From assembly GCA_020025775.1 (NCBI GenBank), contig JAHHRN010000001.1, forward strand, positions 1-64,000: a DNA stretch of 64,000 bases. Reading direction: 5' to 3'. The translations under genes and the position numbers were made by a program. Origin of the DNA: Acutalibacter sp. GTDB lineage: Bacteria; Bacillota; Clostridia; Oscillospirales; Acutalibacteraceae. The notes beneath the pieces are model-generated. The model was not told the origin of the DNA. It did no database searches and worked only from the letters and a program-made list of their open reading frames with translations. Positions 41,884 through 50,219 of the stretch are shown piece after piece (position 1 is the stretch's first letter; every line of letters starts with the position of its first letter).

Positions 41884-41916
41884 AAAAAAGGCTGTCCGTT
41901 CGGGCGGTCTTTTTTC
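41884..41916 (+). terminator. Terminator of the sufC operon
   Basis: AAAAAGGCTGTCCG and CGGGCGGTCTTTTTT pair over a two-T turn. Confidence 0.88.
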
Positions 41917-41985
41917 TTGCCTTTTCCTAGAAAACCCATTTTAAAACACCCGAAAATATGCTAAAATACCCCTGAGGTGATTCCT

Positions 41986-42735
41986 ATGAAAATTGCATTA
42001 GACCGCGTCATGCAAAAATTAGATGAATATTTTGATAAAAATGATTATAAAGGTGCTCTACAGCATTTAACCTACTGGGCGGCGGAAGCAGAACTCGTGC
42101 AGGATGCACGTGCACAGTTCTTCATTGCCAACGAGCTGATTGGCTTTCACAGAAAACAGCAGAACGAAGCCGAAGCACTTGCCGCCTGCGAAAAAACCTT
42201 GGCGCTCATCGAAAAAATGGGTATTGACGGCACAGTAGGCGCCGCGACCGCTTATATCAATATCGCAACCGCCTACAAGGCTTTTGACAAGGCCGCCGAG
42301 GGTCTGCCCTATTTCGAAAAAGCCAAATCCATTTACGAAGCGCAGTTGGAAAAGAATGACCCCCAGCTTGCCGGTCTTTATAACAATATGGGCTTGGCAC
42401 TTTGCGATTTAGAGCGATTTGAAGAAGCCAACGCACTTTACAAAAAAGCCATTGTCCTTACCGAAAACGCAGAGGACGGCGGTCTCGATGCCGCCATCAC
42501 CTATTTAAATATGGCAGATGCCGCTGAGCGTGAAAAGGGTGTGGAACAGGCACAGGAAGAAATTACCGCCTTTATTGAAAAGGCAAAAGCCCTGCTCGAA
42601 GCGCACAAGGATTCTGCCGACGGCTACTATGCCTTTGTCTGCGAAAAGTGTGCACCCTCCTTCGGCTATTACGGCTACTTCCTGTATCAAAAGACATTAG
42701 AAGAAAGGGCAAAAAACATTTATGAAGGGAATTGA
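41986..42735 (+). CDS. TPR-repeat protein paired with DUF4037
   Basis: A 249-residue soluble protein built of tetratricopeptide repeats. YINIATAYKAFDKAAEGLPYFEKA, in parts, and GLYNNMGLALCDLERFEEANALYKKAI show the W/L/G/Y/A/P spacing. ATG 41986 has AGGTGA upstream; an in-frame GTG at 41977 overlaps that site and is rejected. It overlaps the start of the DUF4037 gene by 14 nt. The two families often occur side by side in Firmicutes, so the TPR protein is probably a partner of the DUF4037 protein. Confidence 0.85.
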   Translation: MKIALDRVMQKLDEYFDKNDYKGALQHLTYWAAEAELVQDARAQFFIANELIGFHRKQQNEAEALAACEKTLALIEKMGIDGTVGAATAYINIATAYKAFDKAAEGLPYFEKAKSIYEAQLEKNDPQLAGLYNNMGLALCDLERFEEANALYKKAIVLTENAEDGGLDAAITYLNMADAAEREKGVEQAQEEITAFIEKAKALLEAHKDSADGYYAFVCEKCAPSFGYYGYFLYQKTLEERAKNIYEGN

Positions 42736-43657
42736 ACTCGCAAAATCCTTTTTTGAAGCTTACGGAAAGCCCATGCTAGAAACGGATTTCCCCGAAATTC
42801 TGCCCCGCCTTGCCGTGGGACTTTGCGGCAGTGGCTCGGAATGCTACGGCTACGATGACGAGGTTTCGAGAGACCACGATTTTGAAGCCGGATTTTGTAT
42901 TTTCGTGCCCGAGGATTTAGACCGAAAAACAGAATTTCAGTTAGAGCGCGCCTACAGCAAGCTCCCCAAAGAATTCATGGGCGTAAAACGAAGCCTTCTA
43001 AGCCCGGTCGGTGGCAATCGTCACGGCGTTTTGCACACCGCGCAGTTTTTCACGGATAAAACCGGCACACCCGACGGCAAGCTCTCCTTGGGCGACTGGT
43101 TTTCCGTGCCCGAATTCGCCTTACTGGAAGCGACCAACGGTGAAATCTTTCTCGATAATCTCGGCGAAGTTTCTGCCATTCGCGAGCGGCTTTCCAAAAT
43201 GCCCGAGGATGTGCGGCTCAAAAAGCTTGCCGCTCACCTACTCAACATGGGGCAGGCCGGGCAATACAACTACAGCCGCTGTATCGAACGTGGTGAAACC
43301 GGCGGTGCACAGCTCGCCGCCGCAGAATTTGTAAAAAGCGCCCTGCAAGCCGCCTTCCTTGTAAATCGGCAATACATGCCCTATTATAAATGGAGCTTTC
43401 GTGCATTTCGAAATTTGCCGATACTCTCAGAGCTTGCCGACCCACTGGAATTTTTGATTTCGAGCGACAACGAAGCCGAAAATCCTGACTTAAAAGCGGC
43501 ACTCATTGAGGATATTGCGACAAACTATATCGCCGTTTTAAAGCAGGAGAGTATCACCAAGGCCACCTGCAACAATTTAGAAAGCCACGCCTATTCCGTC
43601 AACGATTTTGTGGAGGACGGCGACCTTCGAAACGAGCACGTTTTATTTGCTTTATAA
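42722..43657 (+). CDS. DUF4037 nucleotidyltransferase-fold protein
   Basis: A 311-residue DUF4037 protein. The N-terminal LCGSGSECYGYDDEVSRDHD has the GS-x9-DxD layout of minimal nucleotidyltransferases (GSGSE, then DHDFE). The helical C-terminal half (RLKKLAAHLLNMGQAGQYNY, YKWSFRAFRNLP) resembles the helical part of substrate-binding nucleotidyltransferases. The substrate is unknown. It begins 14 nt inside the TPR gene, which indicates coupled translation. Confidence 0.85.
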   Translation: MKGIELAKSFFEAYGKPMLETDFPEILPRLAVGLCGSGSECYGYDDEVSRDHDFEAGFCIFVPEDLDRKTEFQLERAYSKLPKEFMGVKRSLLSPVGGNRHGVLHTAQFFTDKTGTPDGKLSLGDWFSVPEFALLEATNGEIFLDNLGEVSAIRERLSKMPEDVRLKKLAAHLLNMGQAGQYNYSRCIERGETGGAQLAAAEFVKSALQAAFLVNRQYMPYYKWSFRAFRNLPILSELADPLEFLISSDNEAENPDLKAALIEDIATNYIAVLKQESITKATCNNLESHAYSVNDFVEDGDLRNEHVLFAL

Positions 43658-43665
43658 AACTAAAA

Positions 43666-43700
43666 ACCGCCTTAAAGCCGAAGCTTTAGGGCGGTTTTTT
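43666..43700. terminator. Bidirectional terminator
   Basis: AACCGCC-TTAAAGC-CGAA-GCTTTA-GGCGGTT is a long stem with A/T runs on both sides, between convergent genes. Confidence 0.93.
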
Positions 43701-43727
43701 CTGTCTTTTTTAGAATTGCTTTGCAGA

Positions 43728-45323
43728 CTATGCCTTTGTTTTCATTTCTTCCTCTGCCAAAACGAAGCCGTCTTCAGCAAGCTGTTCGGTGTCTACATTA
43801 GTAATGGTGGATTTTTCTTTCAAGGCATCCACAACCTCCTGATGCTTTTTGCGGCTGAGCGGATAGAAAATCAGCACCACAATCATCAAAATACCACTAA
43901 TCGCGGAAATAATAGAAATCGCATTGAACCAGGTGTTCGCAACATCCTGCAAATGCTGCGAGTATACGAAGGTTTCGCCTGCGGGAATCAAATCGAGGCT
44001 GTAGTCTCTCGGCTCAAAGCCGATGCGCTTTTGCAAGGCGAAGGTACCGACCATCATAATCTGTGAAAATACGGCGGGCACATTAAAGAGCATATTCTGA
44101 ATATGACCGTCTAAGCGCTTGCCGGTCTTATACTGCTGATAATCCGCAATCTCGCCGAGCATAATCGGAATGAGCAGATAGGCAGGGTTGATTTGCATAA
44201 TAAAGTGGAGCAGTGTAACAATAATCGCGGACGGCATGCCAATCGGGATCCGCTCATAGCCCACAATCGCCAAAATCAAATTACAAGCCACACCGATAGA
44301 ATGGAACAAGATGAGGATGTTTCGCTTATCCATTTTTCGGGTGACAACGGGTAAAAGCAACATAGATACGGTATAGGCAAGGCCGATAATATTCATCGGG
44401 ATGCCCGAAATATTCAGTGCCGTTCTAACGTCTTCGGCATAACGAATCTGCACAATTAAGCCTCTAAAGCTCGCCGAAAAGCCGGTTAAAGAACCTAAAA
44501 TCAGCGCAATCGTTAAAATAATCAGCGGCTTGTTTTGAGAAAGCATTTTTAAAGAGTCTTTGAGTTTGATTTTTTCTTCTTTATTTTCTTCGGACTCGAT
44601 AGAATAAACTCTTTCTTTAACTCTTAAAATATTGATTACACAAAGTGTACCCAAAACGACGCTGATGATGCCGAGAATACGAATGGAGAGGTATTCCTTG
44701 TGGAGGGTGTCGCTGAAGTAGGCACGCATGGGGCCCATAATCAGCGATAAAATCGTAGGTGCAAAACCGACAATCATACCAATCGGCGTCATAATATCCG
44801 CACGCTCCTGCGCATTCGGCGTGATGATGGTCGGGAAGGTTTGATACATATTATAGAAAAAGGTGTTCGTAATCAGCAAGGGGATGCAGGTCATGTACGC
44901 ATAGAGCACACGGCTGCTTTCACTTTCCAGCTGGGGTAGCCACGTGACCAAAAGCGTCAGGATGACGTAGAGCGGCAGGGCCAGCAAAATATAGGGCTTG
45001 TAGCGACCCCACTTCGTTCTGGTTTTTTCAATTTTATTCGCAACATACGGAATAATGCAGAGATTCACAACACTCGACAACGCCACAATGATATAGGCGT
45101 GTAGAGAGGAAATGTGAAAAAACATAGGGATTAAGGTAAAAGTCGCCACGGAGTTTACCGCGGAGGTCATAAACGAGACACCCAGCGCAAACACGCCGAA
45201 GTCGCAAACCTCCCTTGAGGTTAAAAAGCGCTCTTTGGGCGGTTCTTTCCACGTGGATTTTACCTGACGCCATAATTTTTTCACTTTATTGCCGCCAGTT
45301 TCGGCTTTTGCTTCTTGCTTCAT
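43728..45323 (-). CDS. GPH-family (MFS) sugar symporter
   Basis: A 531-residue glycoside-pentoside-hexuronide type symporter with about 12 membrane segments. RTKWGRYKPYILLALPLYV is the conserved loop 2-3 element, PNAQERADIMTPIGMIVG is the second conserved region, and the mid-protein loop precedes KDSLKMLSQNKPLIILT. GEIADYQQYKTGKRLDGHI is a GPH hallmark before helix XI. ATG 45323 with GGGGGAG upstream is preferred over TTG 45341. A TATAAT-like -10 lies at 45388-45383 on the minus strand. It resembles the symporter at 59166 but lacks that protein's C-terminal extension. The transported sugar is unknown. Confidence 0.9.
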   Translation of the reverse strand: MKQEAKAETGGNKVKKLWRQVKSTWKEPPKERFLTSREVCDFGVFALGVSFMTSAVNSVATFTLIPMFFHISSLHAYIIVALSSVVNLCIIPYVANKIEKTRTKWGRYKPYILLALPLYVILTLLVTWLPQLESESSRVLYAYMTCIPLLITNTFFYNMYQTFPTIITPNAQERADIMTPIGMIVGFAPTILSLIMGPMRAYFSDTLHKEYLSIRILGIISVVLGTLCVINILRVKERVYSIESEENKEEKIKLKDSLKMLSQNKPLIILTIALILGSLTGFSASFRGLIVQIRYAEDVRTALNISGIPMNIIGLAYTVSMLLLPVVTRKMDKRNILILFHSIGVACNLILAIVGYERIPIGMPSAIIVTLLHFIMQINPAYLLIPIMLGEIADYQQYKTGKRLDGHIQNMLFNVPAVFSQIMMVGTFALQKRIGFEPRDYSLDLIPAGETFVYSQHLQDVANTWFNAISIISAISGILMIVVLIFYPLSRKKHQEVVDALKEKSTITNVDTEQLAEDGFVLAEEEMKTKA

Positions 45324-45341
45324 TTCTGTTTTCTCCCCCAA

Positions 45342-45650
45342 GATTCATAGTTTAAATGCCCCATTGGCAGAAATCCTTTCTCATTATATCATAAAATTTT
45401 CAAAAGAGCCACTTTAAGTTTTGGAAATAATGCACAAAATTCTGTATTTTAATCTGTTTGTTTTCACAAAGGGCTATGCTGAAATGCCATTTTTTTCGGT
45501 CTTCCTTTTAAGAATACAAGGCACAACAGATAAAAATGACCATTATCCGCAAAAACATCCCCCATAGGGGCTTACGCATTTTGCTTTTGCGTGGTAAACT
45601 TCTGAAAGATTGTTTTTTTATTTATCATGCAGTAGGAGTTTTTTAGTTTC
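45342..45650. other. Divergent intergenic region with G4/C4 operator-like site
   Basis: This 309-nt gap separates the symporter from the ABC importer operon. It holds the symporter -10 (ATTATA at 45383-45388) and, at 45559-45570, CCCC-CATA-GGGG. That is the kind of G-tract inverted repeat bound by CsoR/RcnR/InrS-family metal sensors. A weak TTACGC-N17-TAAACT promoter (45572-45600) lies next to it, and CAGTAGGAG provides the binding site before ATG 45651. I see no coding region in the gap. Confidence 0.55.
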
Positions 45651-46718
45651 ATGAAATTCAATAGTTCAAAGCAGCGGCGATACCGAAAAGAAAAGCAACT
45701 GATTTTCTGGTTTTCGATAGCTGTTTTTGTTTTCTTTTTTGTTTGCCTGTTTGTCGGCTCGTCGCACATGACGCTTTCGGAATCCTTCAGTGCACTGCTC
45801 GGCAAGGGCAGTCCCTCGCAAACACGTATTCTTTGGAATATTCGTATACCCCGTGTGCTCGCCGCTTGTATTGCCGGTGCAGGTCTTTCTATATCGGGTC
45901 TCATTATGCAAACCGTTTTAAATAACAGCATGGCTTCCCCCTCGACCTTGGGCGTTTCCAATGCGGCGGTATTCGGCGCGAATCTTTCGATTATCGCCTT
46001 TGCCGGCGGTTTTCTTTCCACGGGCAATAATTTACAAAATCTAACCGCCGAAACCAACCCTTACGCGGCAAGCCTTATGGCATTTTTCTTTTCTGCGCTT
46101 TCTGTCCTTTTGATTTTAGGACTTTGCAAAGTGCGCGCCTTTTCGCCGAATGCGGTGGTGCTCGCCGGTATTGCGGTCGGTGCGATTTGGACAGCCGCCA
46201 CGACAATTTTACAGTTTTACGCCACCGATGTAGGCATTTCCGCCGCCGTAGTCTGGAGCTTCGGCGATTTAGGCCGTGCAACCTATAAAACCGATGCGAT
46301 TATGTTCGCCGTGGTTGCCGTTTCCTATTTGATATTTACTTTGCTTTCTTCTCGCTATAATGCGCTTTTGAGCGGGGAGATTTCCGCCGAAGCCATGGGC
46401 GTTCGAGTGGGCACACTGCGCTTTATTTCGTTGCTTTTAGCCTCGGTCATCACCGCCGTATGCGTTTCATTTCTCGGCATTATCGGCTTTGTCGGCATCA
46501 TCTGCCCGCACGTCACCAAAAAATTCCTCGGGCAGAATCATCGCTTCACCTTGCCCCTTTCGGCGCTGAGCGGCAGTCTGCTTTTACTGCTCGCCGACAC
46601 ACTTTCGAGAAGCATGGGCAACGGCTCTGCCCTGCCGGTCGGTGCAATCACCTCTCTACTCGGCGCGCCGTTCTTCATCGCGATTATCTTAGGCAAAAAG
46701 GAGGACGGGTTATGTTAG
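45651..46718 (+). CDS. Fec-type (BtuC/FecCD) ABC importer permease
   Basis: A 355-residue FecCD-family permease with about ten membrane segments. RIPRVLAACIAGAGLSISG and QTVLNNSMASPSTLGVSNAA are the usual N-terminal blocks; FLGIIGFVGIICPHVTKKFL and HRFTLPLSALSGSLLLLLAD are the cytoplasmic coupling region. The family carries siderophores, haem, cobalamin and, in some bacteria, nickel. It is the first gene of a four-gene operon; the ATPase gene starts 7 nt before its stop. Confidence 0.94.
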   Translation: MKFNSSKQRRYRKEKQLIFWFSIAVFVFFFVCLFVGSSHMTLSESFSALLGKGSPSQTRILWNIRIPRVLAACIAGAGLSISGLIMQTVLNNSMASPSTLGVSNAAVFGANLSIIAFAGGFLSTGNNLQNLTAETNPYAASLMAFFFSALSVLLILGLCKVRAFSPNAVVLAGIAVGAIWTAATTILQFYATDVGISAAVVWSFGDLGRATYKTDAIMFAVVAVSYLIFTLLSSRYNALLSGEISAEAMGVRVGTLRFISLLLASVITAVCVSFLGIIGFVGIICPHVTKKFLGQNHRFTLPLSALSGSLLLLLADTLSRSMGNGSALPVGAITSLLGAPFFIAIILGKKEDGLC

Positions 46719-47482
46719 AAGTCAAAGACCTTTCCTACCGTTACAGCCGCCGCAGTGCCCCGGTTTTAGAGCACCTGAATTTAACGCTTGCCGACGGCGA
46801 AATCGGCATTCTTTTAGGCAAAAACGGTTCGGGTAAAACCACACTTTTAAAAACCGTTTTGGGCGTACTCTCGCCGCAAAGCGGTACGGTTTTCTATGAC
46901 GGCAGAGCACTTTCTTCGCTTTCGAAAAAAGAACGCGCCGCCTGTGTTGCCTATGTGCCGCAGGAAATCCGCTTCGGCGATTTAACCGTTTTGGAATCGG
47001 TTCTTCTCGGCAGAATCGCCTATTTCGGCCTCAGAGCTTCCCAAAAAGATTATGAAGCTGCCGAGGCTATTTTGGAAACTATGGGTGTTGCCTTCCTTGC
47101 CGAGCGCAATGTCAACGAGCTTTCGGGCGGTGAAAAGCAAAAAATCGCCATTGCCCGTGCCATGGTGCAAAACCCCAAGCTTTTAATTTTTGACGAGCCG
47201 ACCGGCAACTTAGACGTTGCCAACGAACGGCTGATTTTAGAGGAAGCCAAAAAAGCCGTCACCAAAACCGGCGTGAGCATTTTAAGCTCTTTACACGATT
47301 TAAACAGCGCTTTAGCGTTCGGCGATAAGTTTTTTCTGATGAAAGAGGGTAAAATCCTCTATACAGTTCGCAAGGAAGAAATCACCGAAGAAATGCTTTT
47401 TGAAATCTACGGCGTGGATTTAAAAATTATAGAAACCCAAAACCAGAAAATTATTTTAGGAGGTCCTTTCCATGAAGTTTAA
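46712..47482 (+). CDS. ABC importer ATPase (FecE/BtuD type)
   Basis: A 256-residue ATP-binding subunit. Walker A is LGKNGSGKTT, the signature is LSGGEKQKIAIARA, Walker B is LLIFDEPTGNLD and the H-loop is LSSLHDLNSA. ATG 46712 lies inside the permease end and has AAGGAGG upstream; the open frame extends to 46460, but only as a shadow of the permease gene. It overlaps the binding-protein gene by 11 nt. Confidence 0.94.
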   Translation: MLEVKDLSYRYSRRSAPVLEHLNLTLADGEIGILLGKNGSGKTTLLKTVLGVLSPQSGTVFYDGRALSSLSKKERAACVAYVPQEIRFGDLTVLESVLLGRIAYFGLRASQKDYEAAEAILETMGVAFLAERNVNELSGGEKQKIAIARAMVQNPKLLIFDEPTGNLDVANERLILEEAKKAVTKTGVSILSSLHDLNSALAFGDKFFLMKEGKILYTVRKEEITEEMLFEIYGVDLKIIETQNQKIILGGPFHEV

Positions 47483-48638
47483 AAAAGCCCTTGCACTCTT
47501 GCTTTCTGCACTTTTACTCTTTTCTCTTTGTGCCTGCGGCAAGACCGGCGCAGAAGAAAAGCCCACAGCCCCCGAAGCCATGACTGTGACCGATATGGTC
47601 GGCAGAAGCGTAGACGTTACCGCCGGCAGTTATAAAAAAATTGTATGCATCGGCGCAGGTGCCCTCAGAATGTACAGCTATATTGGCGATATTTCTCTGC
47701 TCGCCGGTGTAGAAGATATTGACAACTTAAGCCTTCAGAACCGTCCGAAGATGTTCGACGGCGTGGCAAGACCTTATATGCTCGCTTTCGGCGAAGAATT
47801 CAAAAATCTTCCCTCCTGCGGTGTCGGCGGCCCGAAAGCCCAAACCGCAGAAGCCGAAAAAATTCTTTCTTGCCAGCCTGACCTCGTAATTTCCGAATAC
47901 GAGGATGCCGACAAGGCAAACGCCCTCGCCCAGCAGCTCGGTGTTCCGGTCATCACCTTAAAGACAGGCTACAACGGCGTATTCGACGAAGCCTTCCGTA
48001 ATTCCATTTCGCTTTTAGGTAAGGTATTAAACAAAACCGAAAAGGCGGAAGCCCTTATTTCCTTTGTAGATAACGAAGTGAAAGAAATTGAGGCGAAAAC
48101 CGCAAACGTCAAAGAAGAGGACAAGCCCACCGTTTATATCTGCGGTCTCGGCAACTGGGGCACCACCAATCATTTGATGACCGCCCAGAACTACCCTGCC
48201 TTCCAAATTGCGAACGTTAAGAATGCAGTAACCGACCTTTCCAAGGACGGCATTCAGCCGATTGAAAAGGAAAAGTTTGAAGCACTCGGCAAGGATATAG
48301 ACCTTATGATTATCGACGCCGCCGCGATTAAGAATATCAAGCCCTTATACGCCGAAGATAAGGATTTATTTAAGAGCTGCAAGGCATTTAATGAGGGTAA
48401 TGTTTATCTTCAGCTCCCCTACAACGCCTACTACACCAACTTTGAAACTGCGCTTTTGAACACATGGTTCATCGCTAAAACCGCCTATCCGGATTTGTTT
48501 GCCGATGTGGATTTGACCGCTAAGGCAAATGAAATCACTCAAGCGTTTTTAGGCAAGGCGCTCGCCGAGGATATGTTCCGTGCATCGACCAGCTTCGGCG
48601 GCTATCCGAAAATCGACACCAACACCTTCTTTCAGTAA
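47472..48638 (+). CDS. ABC importer substrate-binding lipoprotein
   Basis: A 388-residue class III binding protein. A lipoprotein signal ends in LCAC (probable lipidated C22). VTDMVGRSVDVTAGSYKKIVCIG is the usual PBP start, the mid-region LVISEYEDADKANAL follows, and the C lobe ends with TAYPDLFADVDL. No obvious His-rich loop identifies the cargo. Iron chelates are the family default. The InrS-like sensor and the hypA/hypB genes nearby make nickel a reasonable alternative. The methyltransferase gene follows after 17 nt. Confidence 0.92.
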   Translation: MKFKKALALLLSALLLFSLCACGKTGAEEKPTAPEAMTVTDMVGRSVDVTAGSYKKIVCIGAGALRMYSYIGDISLLAGVEDIDNLSLQNRPKMFDGVARPYMLAFGEEFKNLPSCGVGGPKAQTAEAEKILSCQPDLVISEYEDADKANALAQQLGVPVITLKTGYNGVFDEAFRNSISLLGKVLNKTEKAEALISFVDNEVKEIEAKTANVKEEDKPTVYICGLGNWGTTNHLMTAQNYPAFQIANVKNAVTDLSKDGIQPIEKEKFEALGKDIDLMIIDAAAIKNIKPLYAEDKDLFKSCKAFNEGNVYLQLPYNAYYTNFETALLNTWFIAKTAYPDLFADVDLTAKANEITQAFLGKALAEDMFRASTSFGGYPKIDTNTFFQ

Positions 48639-48655
48639 ACCCAAAGGAGCAAAGC

Positions 48656-49252
48656 ATGAAGCAAAGCGATATTATTGATTTTTTTGACCAAATGGCGTCC
48701 ACATGGGATGCACGAACCATTCGCCGTGAAAACGCCATTCGAGCAATTTTAGATGCCGGCGGCATTGTTCGCGGCGTGCGCGTATTAGACATCGGCTGTG
48801 GCACAGGTGTTCTGATGCCCGATTATATAAAACGGGAGGTCGCCTCTGTGCTCGGCGTGGATATTTCTCCAGAGATGATAAAAATCGCCGAAGCACATTA
48901 CGAAGGGAAGGAACAAATCCGTTTCCTTTGCACCGATGCTGAAACGATGCAGCTTTCAGAAAAGTTTGACTGCATCATGGTACACAACGCCTTTCCCCAC
49001 TTCATGCACCCCGAAATGCTTTTAAAAAATCTTTCTTCCTTCCTTGTCCCCGGCGGGCGTTTGACGATTGCCCACAGCATGAGTCGTGCCGAAATCGACA
49101 AACGCCACGAGGGCAAGCCCCACAGCATTTCTTTAAAATTACCAAGCGAAACCGACCTTTCAAAGCTTCTCGGTCAGTTCCTAACCGTGGACGTCGCGGT
49201 TTCCGACGACGAAAAATATATCGTCTCCGGCGTACTCAACAAAACAAAATAA
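48656..49252 (+). CDS. Class I SAM-dependent methyltransferase
   Basis: A 198-residue Rossmann-fold methyltransferase. Motif I is VLDIGCGTGVLMP, motif II is LGVDISPEMIKIA, and HNAFPHFMHPE precedes the PGGRLTIAHSMSR post-motif. It has no membrane segment. It is the last gene of the importer operon (CAAAGGAG before ATG), so it might modify a chelator or the imported complex. Similar importer-methyltransferase-sensor arrangements seem to occur in other Clostridia, but I cannot confirm that here. Confidence 0.88.
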   Translation: MKQSDIIDFFDQMASTWDARTIRRENAIRAILDAGGIVRGVRVLDIGCGTGVLMPDYIKREVASVLGVDISPEMIKIAEAHYEGKEQIRFLCTDAETMQLSEKFDCIMVHNAFPHFMHPEMLLKNLSSFLVPGGRLTIAHSMSRAEIDKRHEGKPHSISLKLPSETDLSKLLGQFLTVDVAVSDDEKYIVSGVLNKTK

Positions 49253-49278
49253 AGCGTCCCATTTTCGGGATTTTGCTT

Positions 49279-49331
49279 CCCTCCGTTTCACTTTTGTGTT
49301 ATACTAGTAAAACTACAAAAGAAACGGAGGG
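49279..49331 (+). promoter_or_regulatory. CsoR-family gene promoter inside an SD-sequestering inverted repeat
   Basis: CCCTCCGTTTC (49279-49289) and GAAACGGAGGG (49321-49331) are perfect 11-bp inverted arms. Inside them TTTTGT (49292-49297) pairs with ACAAAA (49315-49320). The 17-nt loop contains TATACT (49300-49305), the likely -10 of the sensor gene. The right arm contains GGAGG, its ribosome binding site. A read-through message from the importer operon would fold and hide that site; a message starting after the -10 lacks the left arm. Confidence 0.7.
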
Positions 49332-49338
49332 CTTTTCT

Positions 49339-49632
49339 ATGCCGCAGGAAACGCAGGGACACGGGCATCATCACGACCCGCTTGAAAAGAAAAAACAACT
49401 CAATCGCCTGTCCCGTGCTATGGGGCATTTACAGCACGTCAAAAAAATGATGGAAGCCGATGAAGACTGTGCCGAAGTGCTCATCCAGCTTTCCGCCGTA
49501 GAATCCGCTCTGCACGGACTCGGAAAGGAAATCATCAACGAGCACATCACCCACTGCATTGCGCACGCCGTAGAAAATCACGATGAAGCGGCGATTGAAG
49601 ATTTCAAAAAAGCGATTAACCGCTACTTATAA
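49339..49632 (+). CDS. CsoR/RcnR/InrS-family metal sensor, nickel-type ligand pattern
   Basis: A 97-residue all-helical metal-responsive repressor. The family core is RLSRAMGHLQHVKKM, then DEDCAEVLIQLSAVESALHG and INEHITHCIAHAVE. Likely ligands are C44, H69 and C73 (spacing 25 and 29, as in CsoR). A His-rich start, GHGHHH, places H12 exactly 32 residues before C44. That gives an H-C-H-C fingerprint like the nickel sensor InrS, rather than x-C-H-C (copper CsoR) or H-C-H-H (RcnR). ATG 49339 has ACGGAGGG upstream; the frame opens earlier at 49273. The nearest candidate operator is CCCC-CATA-GGGG in front of the importer operon. Confidence 0.9.
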   Translation: MPQETQGHGHHHDPLEKKKQLNRLSRAMGHLQHVKKMMEADEDCAEVLIQLSAVESALHGLGKEIINEHITHCIAHAVENHDEAAIEDFKKAINRYL

Positions 49633-49652
49633 TTCTATAAAAAATCAATCAT

Positions 49653-49762
49653 ATACCACGCCCGAAAGGACGTGGTATGAATATTAACCCTATAAGGGTA
49701 AACAATACCAGCAGCGCCTAAAGGCGCATTTAAGCAACACCAACTGCAAATTGGTGTTGCTT
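49653..49762. repeat. Four consecutive stem-loops at the IS200-type element end
   Basis: Four perfect or nearly perfect inverted repeats follow one another: ATACCACG/CGTGGTAT (49653-49678), ACCCT/AGGGT (49687-49699), GCGCC/GGCGC (49714-49727) and AAGCAACACCAA/TTGGTGTTGCTT (49732-49762). The last overlaps the tnpA stop codon. It shares AGCAACACCAACTGCAAA with the other end of the element, so it is the right-end hairpin. The others may belong to the insertion or mark old REP-like sequence. Confidence 0.65.
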
Positions 49763-50219
49763 ATTTTTTTAGATGAGCAAATGGGTCTTCATATTCTTTG
49801 AAACTAAGTTGGTCTGCTATCATATCCTCATTTTCTTGCTCTTGGATATATTTTTGTATTGTTGCTTTGTTTGCTCCAACTGTACTGACATAATAACCTT
49901 TCGCCCAAAAGGTTCTCTTGCCATATTTGTATTTTAAATTTGCATGTCTTTCAAAAATCATCAATGTACTTTTTCCTTTGAGGTATCCCATAAATTCAGA
50001 AACACACAAGCTTGGCGGTATAGAGAGTAACATATGTATGTGATCTGGCATCGCATGTGCTTCTATAATTTCCACATGTTTGTAATCACAAAGTCGCCTT
50101 AAAATCTCTCCTATATCTTTTCTTAGTTGCCCATACACTGCTTTCCTTCTGAATTTTGGCACTATTACTACATGATATTGACATTTCCATTTTGTATGTG
50201 ATAAACTACTTTCATCCAC
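49761..50219 (-). CDS. tnpA: IS200/IS605-group transposase TnpA (Y1 HUH)
   Basis: A 152-residue single-strand transposase. It has the HUH metal motif HIHML in AMPDHIHMLLSIP and the catalytic Tyr helix near YYVSTVGANKATIQKYIQEQ. The N-terminal HVVIVPKFRRK is typical. The length is normal, and there is no frameshift or stop, so it may be active. ATG 50219 has AAAGGAGG at a good distance. That site can pair with an upstream CCTTTGAT, the kind of translational block known for IS200. Confidence 0.95.
   Translation of the reverse strand: MDESSLSHTKWKCQYHVVIVPKFRRKAVYGQLRKDIGEILRRLCDYKHVEIIEAHAMPDHIHMLLSIPPSLCVSEFMGYLKGKSTLMIFERHANLKYKYGKRTFWAKGYYVSTVGANKATIQKYIQEQENEDMIADQLSFKEYEDPFAHLKK

Noticed and set aside
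43608..44066. 152-residue plus-strand frame after the DUF4037 gene
   Set aside because: It runs through a bidirectional terminator into the antisense of the symporter gene.
49653..49762. Guide RNA (omega RNA) of an IS605-type element
   Set aside because: No tnpB gene is present; the element is IS200-type with tnpA only.
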